In this document: piece by piece, positions 38,419-47,061 of the stretch
Position numbering within the stretch: the stretch's first letter is position 1
How the letters are laid out: the number at the start of each line of letters is the position of its first letter
DNA from: JAAXXJ01 sp964412455
GTDB taxonomy: Bacteria > Nitrospirota > UBA9217
Assembly (NCBI GenBank): GCA_964412455.1
Contig: CAYPOT010000004.1
Span: 1-64,000, forward strand
DNA: 64,000 bases
Reading direction: 5' to 3'
Translations under genes and position numbers: made by a program
Notes under the pieces: model-generated
What the model was told of the DNA's origin: nothing
Databases searched by the model: none
The model's input: the letters and a program-made list of their open reading frames with translations, nothing else

Positions 38419-39390
38419 ATGGATAAAATACTTTCAAAATTCACAGGCTGTCTCATCGGTACCGCCGTCGGCGACTCGCTCGGCGCCCGGCGCGAAGGAT
38501 CCCCTGAGTTCGTCGAGGTCGCCGACCTGTCCCCGCGGTACACCGAGAATACCGCCATGACCATCGCCGTGGCCGAATCCCTCGCCGAGTGCAAGGGCTT
38601 CCATTACTGGCACATGGCCGAGCGACTCCTCAAAAAATACGAACAGGAGCCGTGGAGGCGTTATGGCCATACGATCACCCGTGTGTTCCGCCTGATGCGG
38701 AACGGCAAGCTGGGATTCGGAATGATCGACCGGGACCTCTACGCGGAAGGGTCCTATGGGAACGGGGCGGCCATGCGGGCAACTGCCGTGGGGCTTATGT
38801 ACCATGACGATCCCCGGACGCTCCGTGACGTCGCCTATCACTGCGCCGGCATCACCCACAGCCATGCATTGGGCCTGGAAGGCGCGGCTCTCCAGGCCTG
38901 TGCCGTTGCTCTCGCGGCACTCGCCGAACCCGGGAATATCAGCATTACCGATTTCCTCGGCACGCTCCGGATGTTCGCCAAACCGGGGCCCTACCAGGAA
39001 AAACTGAAGACGATCATCGATTTCATCGAGAACGGCGCATCGCGGGAAGATGTCGTGGCGAAGCTCGGGACCGGAAGTTCTTGCCTCGAGTCGGTCCCGA
39101 CGGCCATCTACGCCTTCCTGTCTCATCGCGATTTCAAGAGCGCGGTGATCTATGCCGTGAGCCTCGGCGGGGACGCTGATACGATCGGGGCCATGACCGG
39201 CGCGATCGCCGGGGCCTGCTACGGCATCGAAGGCATACCGTCGCAATGGCGGGAAACGGTCGAGCAAAACGACCATCTCGATGTGCTGGCAAAGAAGCTG
39301 TGGGAAGTAAAGATGGGGATCAGCAGAAATTCGGTGGATGATGCGGTGGGAGAGAACCGGACGGTAGTTGATACAGTTGATATACGGTAG
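38419..39390 (+). CDS. ADP-ribosylglycohydrolase family protein (DraG-like)
   Basis: A 323-residue all-helical hydrolase. FTGCLIGTAVGDSLGARREG near residues 6-25, GSYGNGAAMRATAVGLMY near 112, ITHSHALGLEGAA near 145 and SLGGDADTIGAMTGAIAGA near 252 carry the two-metal site residues of the family. It removes ADP-ribose from proteins such as nitrogenase reductase in DraG systems, but no nitrogenase gene is near. The start at 38419 is chosen on homology; ATGs at 38323 and 38380 lack clear ribosome sites. Confidence 0.9.
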   Translation: MDKILSKFTGCLIGTAVGDSLGARREGSPEFVEVADLSPRYTENTAMTIAVAESLAECKGFHYWHMAERLLKKYEQEPWRRYGHTITRVFRLMRNGKLGFGMIDRDLYAEGSYGNGAAMRATAVGLMYHDDPRTLRDVAYHCAGITHSHALGLEGAALQACAVALAALAEPGNISITDFLGTLRMFAKPGPYQEKLKTIIDFIENGASREDVVAKLGTGSSCLESVPTAIYAFLSHRDFKSAVIYAVSLGGDADTIGAMTGAIAGACYGIEGIPSQWRETVEQNDHLDVLAKKLWEVKMGISRNSVDDAVGENRTVVDTVDIR

Positions 39391-39484
39391 TCGACCGAGC
39401 AGCCCTGATGGCTAATCGGTCAGCATGCGTCAGGATCATGGTATGAACCTTCATTACACCCTTCCGTGATACCACCCTCTTTGA

Positions 39485-39664
39485 TCACTCGATCGAGATC
39501 GCATAGTAGGGACAGATGGTCAGAACACCCTTGTCGCGCTCCGGATCGAACTCCGTCGAATTGATGATCCAGGCCTTTTCATCGCGCATCTCGAAGAACT
39601 GGGGAAAAGCCTCGGCGCAGCCGCCGCAGCCCTCGCACAGGCTATAATCGATATTCGGCACCAT
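39485..39664 (-). CDS. Small single-cluster ferredoxin (59 residues)
   Basis: MVPNIDYSLCEGCGGCAEAF at the start has three cysteines in CxxCxxC spacing, and the last ligand lies in VLTICPYYAIS near residue 51. This is the one-[4Fe-4S] or [3Fe-4S] ferredoxin layout (Fer4_13/15 type), with acidic central residues. It transfers electrons in the cytoplasm; the partner is unknown. It is convergent with the ADP-ribosylglycohydrolase gene. No strong ribosome site, but the frame and cysteines are unambiguous. Confidence 0.88.
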   Translation of the reverse strand: MVPNIDYSLCEGCGGCAEAFPQFFEMRDEKAWIINSTEFDPERDKGVLTICPYYAISIE

Positions 39665-39893
39665 CGGTCGCTGTCATCCTCATGGATTGCATGTCACATC
39701 ACATCGGTATCGGCCTTGAAATGACCTTTGACACAGAAGAAGCGCATTAGCTGCTGATAAAGACGGATAAATAATTGCTCTTTTGCATCGTCTTTAAGAA
39801 ACCGACCGATTCCTCCGACAAGAAATCCGCTTTTATCCGGTTATTATCCGCACCTGTCCGTGTCAAATACTGTTTGCAGGTTGATGAATCTGT

Positions 39894-40115
39894 TCACTTC
39901 TTCGATATCCTGACCTTCCATTCCTCGGGTCCCTCGGCAAGATATTCCCATTCGAACAGTCCCTCCCGTTCGTGCAGGAATGAGTAGTAGAGCGGCTTGG
40001 GATCATGGTCGTTGATCAGAAGGAACGCCCCGCCCTTTTCCATTTCATCGAAGGTCCTGAAGATCAGCGGATGCCGGTCTTTCGGAGCGATTGTCGTAAC
40101 GTTGAGCTCTTTCAT
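39894..40115 (-). CDS. DUF2249-domain protein
   Basis: A 73-residue protein with the DUF2249 core: MKELNVTTIAPKDRHPLIF, FDEMEKGGAFLLINDHDPKP and LYYSF...EWEYLAEGPEEWKVRI. These small proteins often accompany hemerythrin-like or nitrogen-oxide metabolism genes. Residues in NDHDPKPL may bind metal or cofactor. The ATG at 40115 has AAAGGAGGG upstream, better than the in-frame start at 40133. Confidence 0.9.
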   Translation of the reverse strand: MKELNVTTIAPKDRHPLIFRTFDEMEKGGAFLLINDHDPKPLYYSFLHEREGLFEWEYLAEGPEEWKVRISKK

Positions 40116-40276
40116 GGCGCCCTCCTTTAGCACAATTGATCTTGGTATTCATATTATAGGACAGAGGGACAGCCCACGATATGATACAGGTCATACGATC
40201 CGAAGCCTGCCAACAGGGTTGTTCTTCCGGGGGCGTTTTTCATTCTGCTTCTTCTATGATATAATGCTTTCGCATT

Positions 40277-41170
40277 ATGGGGATCAAGCATCTGGAAAAA
40301 GGCTCTCTCTGGCACAGCCTGGCCAGGACCACGGAGCATGCGCTCGCGTCGGGCGCGCTCCGGTCCTTCCCGACCGTCCACGCCTATATCGAGGATAGCG
40401 GCGTCCGGTTCTTCGTCCGGGTACTGGCGGCCCTCCGGGAAAAGTCGGTGGCGCGAACGAAGCAGGAAGCAGACCCTTTCCTTCCGCCCGAGAAGGACCT
40501 TACCGTCGCGGACATAACCGATACCCACATCGCGGTCCTGAACAAGTTTAACGTCGTGGACCATCACCTGCTCATCGTCACCCGTCACTTCGAGGACCAG
40601 GACACGCTCCTTACGCTGCTGGATTTCGAAGCGCTCTGGCTCTGCATGGCCGAGTATAACAGCCTGGGCTTTTACAACGGCGGCCGCGAAGCGGGCGCCA
40701 GCCAGCGGCACAAACACCTCCAGATGGTGCCGCTTCCCCTGGCGCCTGAAGGTCCGCTGGTGCCCATAACCCCCGTGTTGCCCGGCCCGGACTCGATAGC
40801 GGCAACTGGGAACATACCGGCATTCCCCTTCCTCAACTCCTATGTGAGACTCAGGCCGGACATTGTGTACAAGCCCCGTGAAGCGGCCATCGAAACGTTT
40901 GAGCTCTACACCGCCATGCTCAAGAGCGTCGGCATAAGCGGTCCTGTTGCGTCAACCCTCACCCGCCAAGCACAGCCGTACTGTTTTATCGTCACGCGCG
41001 AGTGGATGCTCCTCGTCCCGCGGTCACGGGAGCACATTGAGGACATCTCCCTGAACTCTCTGGCCTTTGCCGGGTCGTTCTTTGTATGGAACAAAGAGCA
41101 GTTGGAGCGGTTGAGCGCTTTCGGGCCGATCAATGCGTTGAGGGCCGTAAGCATGCCCGCGGATAGATAA
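40277..41170 (+). CDS. ATP adenylyltransferase (Ap4A phosphorylase II-like)
   Basis: A 297-residue protein of the HIT superfamily branch. GASQRHKHLQMVPLPL near residue 137 is the Ap4A-phosphorylase version of the HxHxH motif. The preceding segment NKFNVVDHHLLIVTRHFEDQ near 95 matches yeast Apa1/2. It cleaves diadenosine tetraphosphate with phosphate to ATP and ADP. Promoter likely lies in the 160-base divergent gap shared with the DUF2249 gene. Confidence 0.9.
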   Translation: MGIKHLEKGSLWHSLARTTEHALASGALRSFPTVHAYIEDSGVRFFVRVLAALREKSVARTKQEADPFLPPEKDLTVADITDTHIAVLNKFNVVDHHLLIVTRHFEDQDTLLTLLDFEALWLCMAEYNSLGFYNGGREAGASQRHKHLQMVPLPLAPEGPLVPITPVLPGPDSIAATGNIPAFPFLNSYVRLRPDIVYKPREAAIETFELYTAMLKSVGISGPVASTLTRQAQPYCFIVTREWMLLVPRSREHIEDISLNSLAFAGSFFVWNKEQLERLSAFGPINALRAVSMPADR

Positions 41171-41177
41171 CAGCGGC

Positions 41178-41741
41178 CTACGATGGGGTGATCAGGTGTT
41201 TCAGCTTGGCGAAGTCGCTGAGAAGCATTTCCTTCCCCTTGGTAAAGCGGATCGCGTAGGCGGGATGAACGGTGATGAAATAGGTCCTGCCATCCTTCTT
41301 CACGATAGTCCCGTGCATTTTGGTGATCTCCACCTTGCCATCGAGCAGTGCAACGCAGGCTGAATTCCCGAGCAGGACGATGATGTCCGGTCCGATGACC
41401 GTAAGCTGTTCGAAAAGATGCTCCCTGCCGTGATGGATCATCTCCTTCGAGGGCGTACCCCGGTCTGGGAGATAGTGGACCGGACTGGTGATAAAGACAT
41501 CGGCCTCATCCAGGCCCATGGTCCGGATCGTCTGGCGCAAGAGCTTTCCCGACCGCCCGACGAACGGCCGGCCGGTCTTCGCCTCTTCCCTTCCCGGCGC
41601 CTCTCCGATGAATACGATCCGCGCATCGGGATTTCCCTCCCCCGGCACCGCCTTCCCCGTGCCGCCTTTCTTGCAAAGACGGCAGTGTGATATTTCTTCG
41701 GCGATCTTTTGGAGCGCCTTGGCTTTTTTCGAAATCCGCAT
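41178..41741 (-). CDS. Uracil-DNA glycosylase family 4/5-like protein
   Basis: A 187-residue protein of the Fe-S type UDG superfamily. CRLCKKGGTGKAVPGEGNPD near residue 18 gives two cluster cysteines, FIGEAPGREEAKTGRPFVG near 46 is the uracil-recognition/water-activating motif, and HPAYAIRF near 158 is the intercalation motif. The third and fourth cysteines of UDG4 (in NVVKCRPP and the following ACxPFL) are replaced here by SPVHYLPDRGTP and HHGREHL, so cluster binding is altered or absent. Start at MRISKKAKAL with AGGGGGA upstream. Confidence 0.88.
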   Translation of the reverse strand: MRISKKAKALQKIAEEISHCRLCKKGGTGKAVPGEGNPDARIVFIGEAPGREEAKTGRPFVGRSGKLLRQTIRTMGLDEADVFITSPVHYLPDRGTPSKEMIHHGREHLFEQLTVIGPDIIVLLGNSACVALLDGKVEITKMHGTIVKKDGRTYFITVHPAYAIRFTKGKEMLLSDFAKLKHLITPS

Positions 41742-41797
41742 TGTCCCCCTGCCACTCCTTCGCGTGTTTTCCTTAGTTGCTTGGGGAGCATAAATCA

Positions 41798-41814
41798 TTT
41801 TTCAACAACCTGTT
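41798..41814. repeat. Half-site of a dispersed repeat
   Basis: TTTTTCAACAACCTGTT here is the exact complement of a 17-base end of the dispersed repeat at 63108-63124. Only one end is present. Confidence 0.5.
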
Positions 41815-41848
41815 GGTATCTCCGTCCCGCCGGGACGGCTCAAGGCTT

Positions 41849-42628
41849 TCAGGTGACGCACGCGGTGACACCGGGAACGAACGTATTCTCTGCGAAGATA
41901 TCTTTGGTGGGCTTTTTGAAGTAGGGACACCGCTCTTCGCGGCAGCCATGGGGATGTTGAGCGGCGTGGTTGCAGACGATGGCGGTGTCCTTCACCGGCA
42001 GGACTACACCGAACTTCTCGGCGAACACCGCGACCGCCACCGCGAGCGCCGCGCGCACATAGGCCTTGCAGCAGCTCGGCCCGGTCAGGTCCGTGATGGC
42101 CCGGGAAACCCGCGTAACGGTTTCCATCACGATCTTCTGCTCCCGGTCCGATCCGCACCGGGCGCCGAGGAAGATCGAGAAGCACGCACCGATGGCAGGC
42201 GCTACGCCGCACACGCCGGTGAGGCCGCAATAGCCGCCGTGCGCCTGTTTCGCGGTCCGGGTAAATGCCTCGCGGACCTCAGCCTCCCCGATCTTCGAAC
42301 CGTAAGGGGAGTTCCTGAGAGCCGCCATGAGCGCGCCGGCAGCGATATACGCATGGTCGCAGGACAGCATGGGCAGAGCTGGATGAGACATCATGATCTC
42401 GGCGAGCGCCAGGGGATCCCCGTCCCGGGAAGTTAGCGCGAGTTCCTCGATGACCTTACGCGCATCCTTGCCGTGACAGGCATCGCAGATGAAGTGGCCC
42501 TTCGGGCATTTGACGTGTGCCTGCTGTTCCTTTCCGCAATAGGTGCAGATGAGGCTCTCGGCTGCATTGAGGTAATCCAGCTTGCCGCCGCACGCCATGC
42601 AGTTTTCGGTGTTCTTTGTTGTGGACAT
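41849..42628 (-). CDS. Cysteine-rich DUF5714-type protein
   Basis: A protein of 259 residues. The N-terminal double zinc ribbon has ENCMACGGKL, ICTYCGKEQ and HFICDACHGKDA. The central domain (80-230) carries clustered cysteines: GGYCGLTGVCGVAPAIGACF and TGPSCCKAYV. Near the end are CNHAAQHPHGCREERCPYFK ligands. Proteins of this type (DUF5714) occur in anaerobes next to methyltransferases or radical-SAM enzymes; the reaction is unknown. An Fe-S or zinc metalloprotein is likely. Divergence from UDG neighbour is by 50 bases of hairpin-forming sequence (CCGTCCCGCCGGGACGG). Confidence 0.8.
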   Translation of the reverse strand: MSTTKNTENCMACGGKLDYLNAAESLICTYCGKEQQAHVKCPKGHFICDACHGKDARKVIEELALTSRDGDPLALAEIMMSHPALPMLSCDHAYIAAGALMAALRNSPYGSKIGEAEVREAFTRTAKQAHGGYCGLTGVCGVAPAIGACFSIFLGARCGSDREQKIVMETVTRVSRAITDLTGPSCCKAYVRAALAVAVAVFAEKFGVVLPVKDTAIVCNHAAQHPHGCREERCPYFKKPTKDIFAENTFVPGVTACVT

Positions 42629-42720
42629 GGATAACTATACCACTGAAATAATCGGGATTCAAAGCGAAATCACTTCCTTAAGTTCCACTTCGCGGTTGTT
42701 TCTCTGACGCTTACGTTTTA

Positions 42721-45303
42721 TCACATCAGTACCATCTGCTTCTCAACCGCCCCCTTCATCCACTCCGGCAATTCTCCTAACGCGAGGTTCTTCAGTTCTC
42801 CCGGCTCCACCTTATGAAGTCCCCCGCCGTATGCCCGTCCTACACGAAGGAATTCCTGCATCGGGATGGCGTTCATCAGGTCAAGAAGTTCTTTCATTCG
42901 ATTTGGGTTTTCAGTCAATTGACTAAGTAGCGCCGGTTTCGGGTAGAGATGCAGGAATACATTTGTGCCAATCGCTTGTGAATGGTTGAGGAAGAACCGG
43001 ATTGGGGCCTTGCCGTTGACGTTCGACCGGCCCATGTAGGTTGCCATAAAAAGCGACGGGGCGCGCTTCTCCTGAAAGTACCAGACCTCCTTGCTTGCGC
43101 AGAGATACCGCTCATGAAGCCCTTGTTTCTTTCCCTTCTGGAGATACGACCAGAGCCCGGAATAACGATCCTTCACTACATTGGGAGGAAGGTTGCAATC
43201 AAGCAGAAACTTGAGATTGTCGATCTCCGGCATGCCGTTGGCGTCTGCCGCTATAACGTCCTGTGTCAAATACCGGGGGCTTGGAAGGATAGGTTTCAAG
43301 AATTGCTTTGGGATTGAATATTCTTTGATGATGTCCTGGCTGATGATGAAAAACTCATTCGCGCCTGTAGCAATGCCGCGCCGCACCACGAAGAAATCAC
43401 CCAATGTATCTTTCTCCGCACCCGCATCATTGTCCTGCTCAAAATGAAGCAGGCCCCATTTCAGCGAGCTATCACGACCAGCAAGATCGATCGTTTTGGT
43501 TTCCTCGGGATGATTAAGGTTTCCGCCGTATGAGAACGTGAAGGAAGCAGAGCTTTCGGGCCGTGTCTTCTTGTAGGTTACCACGCAGGACGAGACGAGG
43601 GCATCATCAAACTGGACTGATTCGGGATTGAACTGATGGATATTCAGAAGCGTAACCTGCTTGCTCAGGTACTCACGGAGGGGCTGGCCATAATTTACAT
43701 AGAGAAATTCGGATGGAATTAACCAGGACGCGATGCCGTTAGGAGCAATAAGAGCATCGGTCAACAATACAAAATAAATATATAATCCTGATAGACCGCT
43801 GACTTTCAATCCGAGGTTCTTGCTGACAATCGCCTGCAACTCCTGCTTCAATAACGGTTCGATGTGATGATGCCTTACATAGGGCGGATTCGTGCAGAGC
43901 AGATTGAAGCGGGAGCGGTTCCCCTCCGCACGCGCAAATGCAAAGAAGTCCTGAACGAGAACTTTGAAGTCCTTGTCACTGAAAAGCTTCGCTGCTATCT
44001 TTGCATACGCCTCGTCCTGCTCCACGCCTACGGCCTCCAGAATGGCATGGTCTCCGATCTCTTGCATCAAGGCGGAATAAAACACCCCTGATCCGAGAGC
44101 AGGTTCAAGAAAGGAAACAAGTGTTGATGAGGGGAGTTCCGCAAGCGATCTGGCGACTATTTGGCGAGCCAGGACATAAGGCGTTGAAAACTGGCCAAGA
44201 ACATTTCTTTCTTCCTGGGATTTCGTTCCATCTATGTTTAATTGCAGTTTGAACCGTTCTTGTTCTGTTGCACTTGGCTTCGCTTGGTCATACGCCTCTA
44301 CTGTTTCTTCGATACCGCGGGCTTTTTTTTTACCTTTGACCAGAAGCGCGCTCAAATCATCCATCCGGTGTTCCCAGACCCAATCAATCCCTTCAGAAGC
44401 CTCGTAACCAAGATAAGGAGGGTCGAAGTAGCCGCACAGGAACAGAATGAACTTAACATTCTTTCCATAGCGTTCCTTGAGTTGCGCAAACTTTTGGGCT
44501 TCCTCCTTTCTTCTCTTGTTGGTATTCGTCGCGTCTCCCGCTGACTTCGCCTCGATCAATACGGGAAAGTCCCTCTCTCCGGCAGAAAGAGGTTTTATAA
44601 CGCAATCGATCGGTATATTTACAGGGGTCTTTTTCTTTCCAACAGACACATTTAGACGGAAGGTAAAGGTTCCGGGTGGCATCGCTTCGAGGTCCCTGGC
44701 CGCTGCGGTCTCTATCTGCTTATAGCCATTTCGGCGCAGCCAACCCTTGAGCGTGGCAAGTTGTCGCTTCTCCTGTGCATTTCTGATAATCGGGTTGGAT
44801 GTTGCACCGCAGAGCCTATCTGCGATAACCGTAGCGGCACGGTCCCTTTCAGTGTCAGAGGGTTCCTCTCCTGATACGAGCCAGGGCAGCAAGTCGCGGT
44901 CTGTAAGTTCCATTACGATCCCACAAATGCGCTGCAATCCCTCATCAAGAATGGCCTTGTCCATGCGGACCGGCAGTCTCGGTGGTTTATTTTCGCTGCC
45001 TTCCATCGCGCAGATCATTGCCTTGTTGAGGTGACCAAGCCCGATAAGGCGGTCCCTTGCCAGGGGCGGCGCAGTGACCATACGAAGAATGGGCAGGATT
45101 CCGGGGCTTTCCTTCAGAACATTAGGCGTGATCTGGGATAGGTTGCAGGTCTTTTCAAAGGTGTCGATAACTTCTTTTGCGCGGATTACTCGCTGCTTGC
45201 GGTAGGTATTGGGAGCGAAGCGGAGGAACCAGTCGTTATAGAAATCGATCGACTGGGCTACGTCGGCTTTCCATAAATGCGGTTTGTCCGAATTGATCGG
45301 CAT
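42721..45303 (-). CDS. Single-chain XamI-type restriction endonuclease and DNA methyltransferase
   Basis: An 860-residue protein with two enzymes in one frame. Residues 1-330 match XamI-family endonucleases (start MPINSDKPHLWKADVAQSID; nuclease core IPIDCVIKP ... FPVLIEAKSAGDATNTNKRR near 250; CGYFDPPYLGYEASEGIDWV). Residues about 365-860 are an Eco57I-like N6-adenine methyltransferase with KSQEERNVLGQFSTPYVLA, SAM motif FLEPALGSGVFYSAL near 398 and catalytic NPPY near 471, followed by a target-recognition region. XamI (GTCGAC) normally has separate genes. GAGGATG precedes the ATG. Lower GC than neighbours suggests horizontal gain. Confidence 0.9.
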   Translation of the reverse strand: MPINSDKPHLWKADVAQSIDFYNDWFLRFAPNTYRKQRVIRAKEVIDTFEKTCNLSQITPNVLKESPGILPILRMVTAPPLARDRLIGLGHLNKAMICAMEGSENKPPRLPVRMDKAILDEGLQRICGIVMELTDRDLLPWLVSGEEPSDTERDRAATVIADRLCGATSNPIIRNAQEKRQLATLKGWLRRNGYKQIETAAARDLEAMPPGTFTFRLNVSVGKKKTPVNIPIDCVIKPLSAGERDFPVLIEAKSAGDATNTNKRRKEEAQKFAQLKERYGKNVKFILFLCGYFDPPYLGYEASEGIDWVWEHRMDDLSALLVKGKKKARGIEETVEAYDQAKPSATEQERFKLQLNIDGTKSQEERNVLGQFSTPYVLARQIVARSLAELPSSTLVSFLEPALGSGVFYSALMQEIGDHAILEAVGVEQDEAYAKIAAKLFSDKDFKVLVQDFFAFARAEGNRSRFNLLCTNPPYVRHHHIEPLLKQELQAIVSKNLGLKVSGLSGLYIYFVLLTDALIAPNGIASWLIPSEFLYVNYGQPLREYLSKQVTLLNIHQFNPESVQFDDALVSSCVVTYKKTRPESSASFTFSYGGNLNHPEETKTIDLAGRDSSLKWGLLHFEQDNDAGAEKDTLGDFFVVRRGIATGANEFFIISQDIIKEYSIPKQFLKPILPSPRYLTQDVIAADANGMPEIDNLKFLLDCNLPPNVVKDRYSGLWSYLQKGKKQGLHERYLCASKEVWYFQEKRAPSLFMATYMGRSNVNGKAPIRFFLNHSQAIGTNVFLHLYPKPALLSQLTENPNRMKELLDLMNAIPMQEFLRVGRAYGGGLHKVEPGELKNLALGELPEWMKGAVEKQMVLM

Positions 45304-45487
45304 TGTGCATCCTCGTTCGCCTTCAGGTTACCTTCATTATGTGGAAGAGAATACTATAATGAAAAGTAAATGGCAAGAAGAAGAAAGGAGGAGAAAGGGC
45401 AGGGGAAAAAAGAGAAAAAACGAATCAATACTTAACCATTGGCAGGAAACAGCCCATCTCAGGAGGTACTCGTGCGCGTCTCTTCGG

Positions 45488-45835
45488 TCATAAGACAATG
45501 CCCTCTCGCTTTATGTTCCTGTAGAAGGGCATGGAATCGTAGAGCGGGGAGCTCCAGTCCGCTCTCGCCACGGAGATGACGGTCAGCACGGCGCCGGTCT
45601 CAAGTTCGATCGGATAGATGCTCCGGCGGAACCGGTCTTCCTGTTCGAGGGTCACGGGTCCATCGGCGACGATAAGGAGGTCGTAGTCCGAATCGGGAAG
45701 CGCATCGCGCCGCGCGCGCGAGCCATAGAGTATGACCTCGGAAGAAGGTGTTATCGCCTTAATGGCGTCGCGGCATCTTAAGAGAATGGCCTTCTGCGTC
45801 TCCTCGACCGCTGTCTGTTCCATCAATTGCTTCAT
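45488..45835 (-). CDS. Nucleotidyltransferase-domain protein
   Basis: A 115-residue MNT-type domain with EVILYGSRARRDALPDSDYD near 32-51, where both aspartates of the GS...DxD motif are kept. A C-terminal ExxxGxxLTVISV part follows. The start MKQLMEQTAVEE (45835) has AGGTGA upstream; the longer frame would overlap the polyketide synthase gene. No HEPN partner is visible downstream (the next gene is the XamI-type protein), so it is a solitary antitoxin-like gene. Confidence 0.82.
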   Translation of the reverse strand: MKQLMEQTAVEETQKAILLRCRDAIKAITPSSEVILYGSRARRDALPDSDYDLLIVADGPVTLEQEDRFRRSIYPIELETGAVLTVISVARADWSSPLYDSMPFYRNIKREGIVL

Positions 45836-45923
45836 AGCATTATCACCTGTTGCCCGGATGCTCGTTGCGCTCTGTTCTGACGGCATTATTGCGCAGCTTG
45901 TCATGTTTGTCAAGCCCGCGCTG

Positions 45924-46985
45924 TTATACTCTCCTGAGCAGAAAAGCATGAGCCGACAGCCCCGCTCCGTAGGCGATCATGACGCACCAGTCGCCGGGAG
46001 CGACACCGTTCCTGCCGATCTCGTCCATCACGAACCACACCGTGGGCGACGACATGTTGCCGAATGCGGACAGGACCTTGCGCGTTGCCGCGAGCCGCTC
46101 CTCGGGAATGCCGATCTCGTCCCGCACGGCATTGATGATCTTCTCCCCTCCGGTATGAAGCGCCCAGTGCTTCACATCGTCGACGGCAAGCAACCGCGCC
46201 TTCAGGACATCGGCGACCACTTCCGCCGCCGCCTTCTTGACGAGGTCCGGCAGTTTGAGCGAAAGCTGGTTGTGGAGCTGTCCTTTCTTATGGACGTACC
46301 GGATGGTCTCGCGCTGTTCAGGCACATACCGTGTGGCCGATGCGACAAGCTCCCATCCTGCCGGCCGGTCCCAAAGCACTGCCGCTGCCGCTCCGTCGCC
46401 GAACAACGCGTTCGACAGGATCAGGCTCAGATCATTGTCCATCTGGAGTGTCGCGCTGCAGATCTCCACGGACACGCTCACGACAACGCCGCCGGCTGAG
46501 ACGAGCGCTTCCGCCGCCTGGAGGTTCGGGATGGCGCCCCCGCATCCGCTTCCCACAAGGTCAAACGCGCGGATGCTGCGCGAAAGACCGAGCCGTTCGA
46601 TGAGGTACGTGGAGATGCCGGGGCAGATATACCCCGTGCAGGTGTTCACCACGATGGCCGACACATCCTTGACGCCGACGCCGGCCCGGCCAAGGGCCTG
46701 CGTGATCGCCTCGGCAGACAACTCGACGGACCTCCGGGTGAACCGTTCAATGCGGCGGTCCGGGTCCTCGTTCACCAGCTCAAGGGGGTCATCAACGGCA
46801 AAATGGCGTTTGTTGATGCTTGGATGGGAAAAACAGGTGCTGATGAGGCCCATGCTCCTGGAGTTCAACCTGCTTCCGTAATGCTTCTTCATGAACTCCT
46901 CGGCGAATGCCTGGTCACAACTGTAGAGCGGCACCGCCGTGGCAAGGGATGCGATGTACGTTTTATTCTGTTTGATCGTGGTCAT
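45924..46985 (-). CDS. Type III polyketide synthase (chalcone/stilbene synthase family)
   Basis: A homodimeric thiolase-fold synthase of 353 residues. Catalytic triad: Cys in LVGSGCGGAIPN near 146, His in LHTGGEK near 277 and Asn in SAFGNMSSPTV near 310. Starts MTTIKQNKTYIASLATAVP. It extends a starter acyl-CoA with malonyl-CoA to tri- or tetraketides (alkylresorcinols, pyrones). The start at 46985 is preferred because upstream codons derive from a tandem heptamer repeat. It is 77 bases downstream of a B12-binding radical SAM gene, so both probably form a small biosynthetic locus. Confidence 0.93.
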   Translation of the reverse strand: MTTIKQNKTYIASLATAVPLYSCDQAFAEEFMKKHYGSRLNSRSMGLISTCFSHPSINKRHFAVDDPLELVNEDPDRRIERFTRRSVELSAEAITQALGRAGVGVKDVSAIVVNTCTGYICPGISTYLIERLGLSRSIRAFDLVGSGCGGAIPNLQAAEALVSAGGVVVSVSVEICSATLQMDNDLSLILSNALFGDGAAAAVLWDRPAGWELVASATRYVPEQRETIRYVHKKGQLHNQLSLKLPDLVKKAAAEVVADVLKARLLAVDDVKHWALHTGGEKIINAVRDEIGIPEERLAATRKVLSAFGNMSSPTVWFVMDEIGRNGVAPGDWCVMIAYGAGLSAHAFLLRRV

Positions 46986-46996
46986 CTGAAGGTTAG

Positions 46997-47056
<60 letters not shown>

Positions 47057-47061
47057 TTTTC

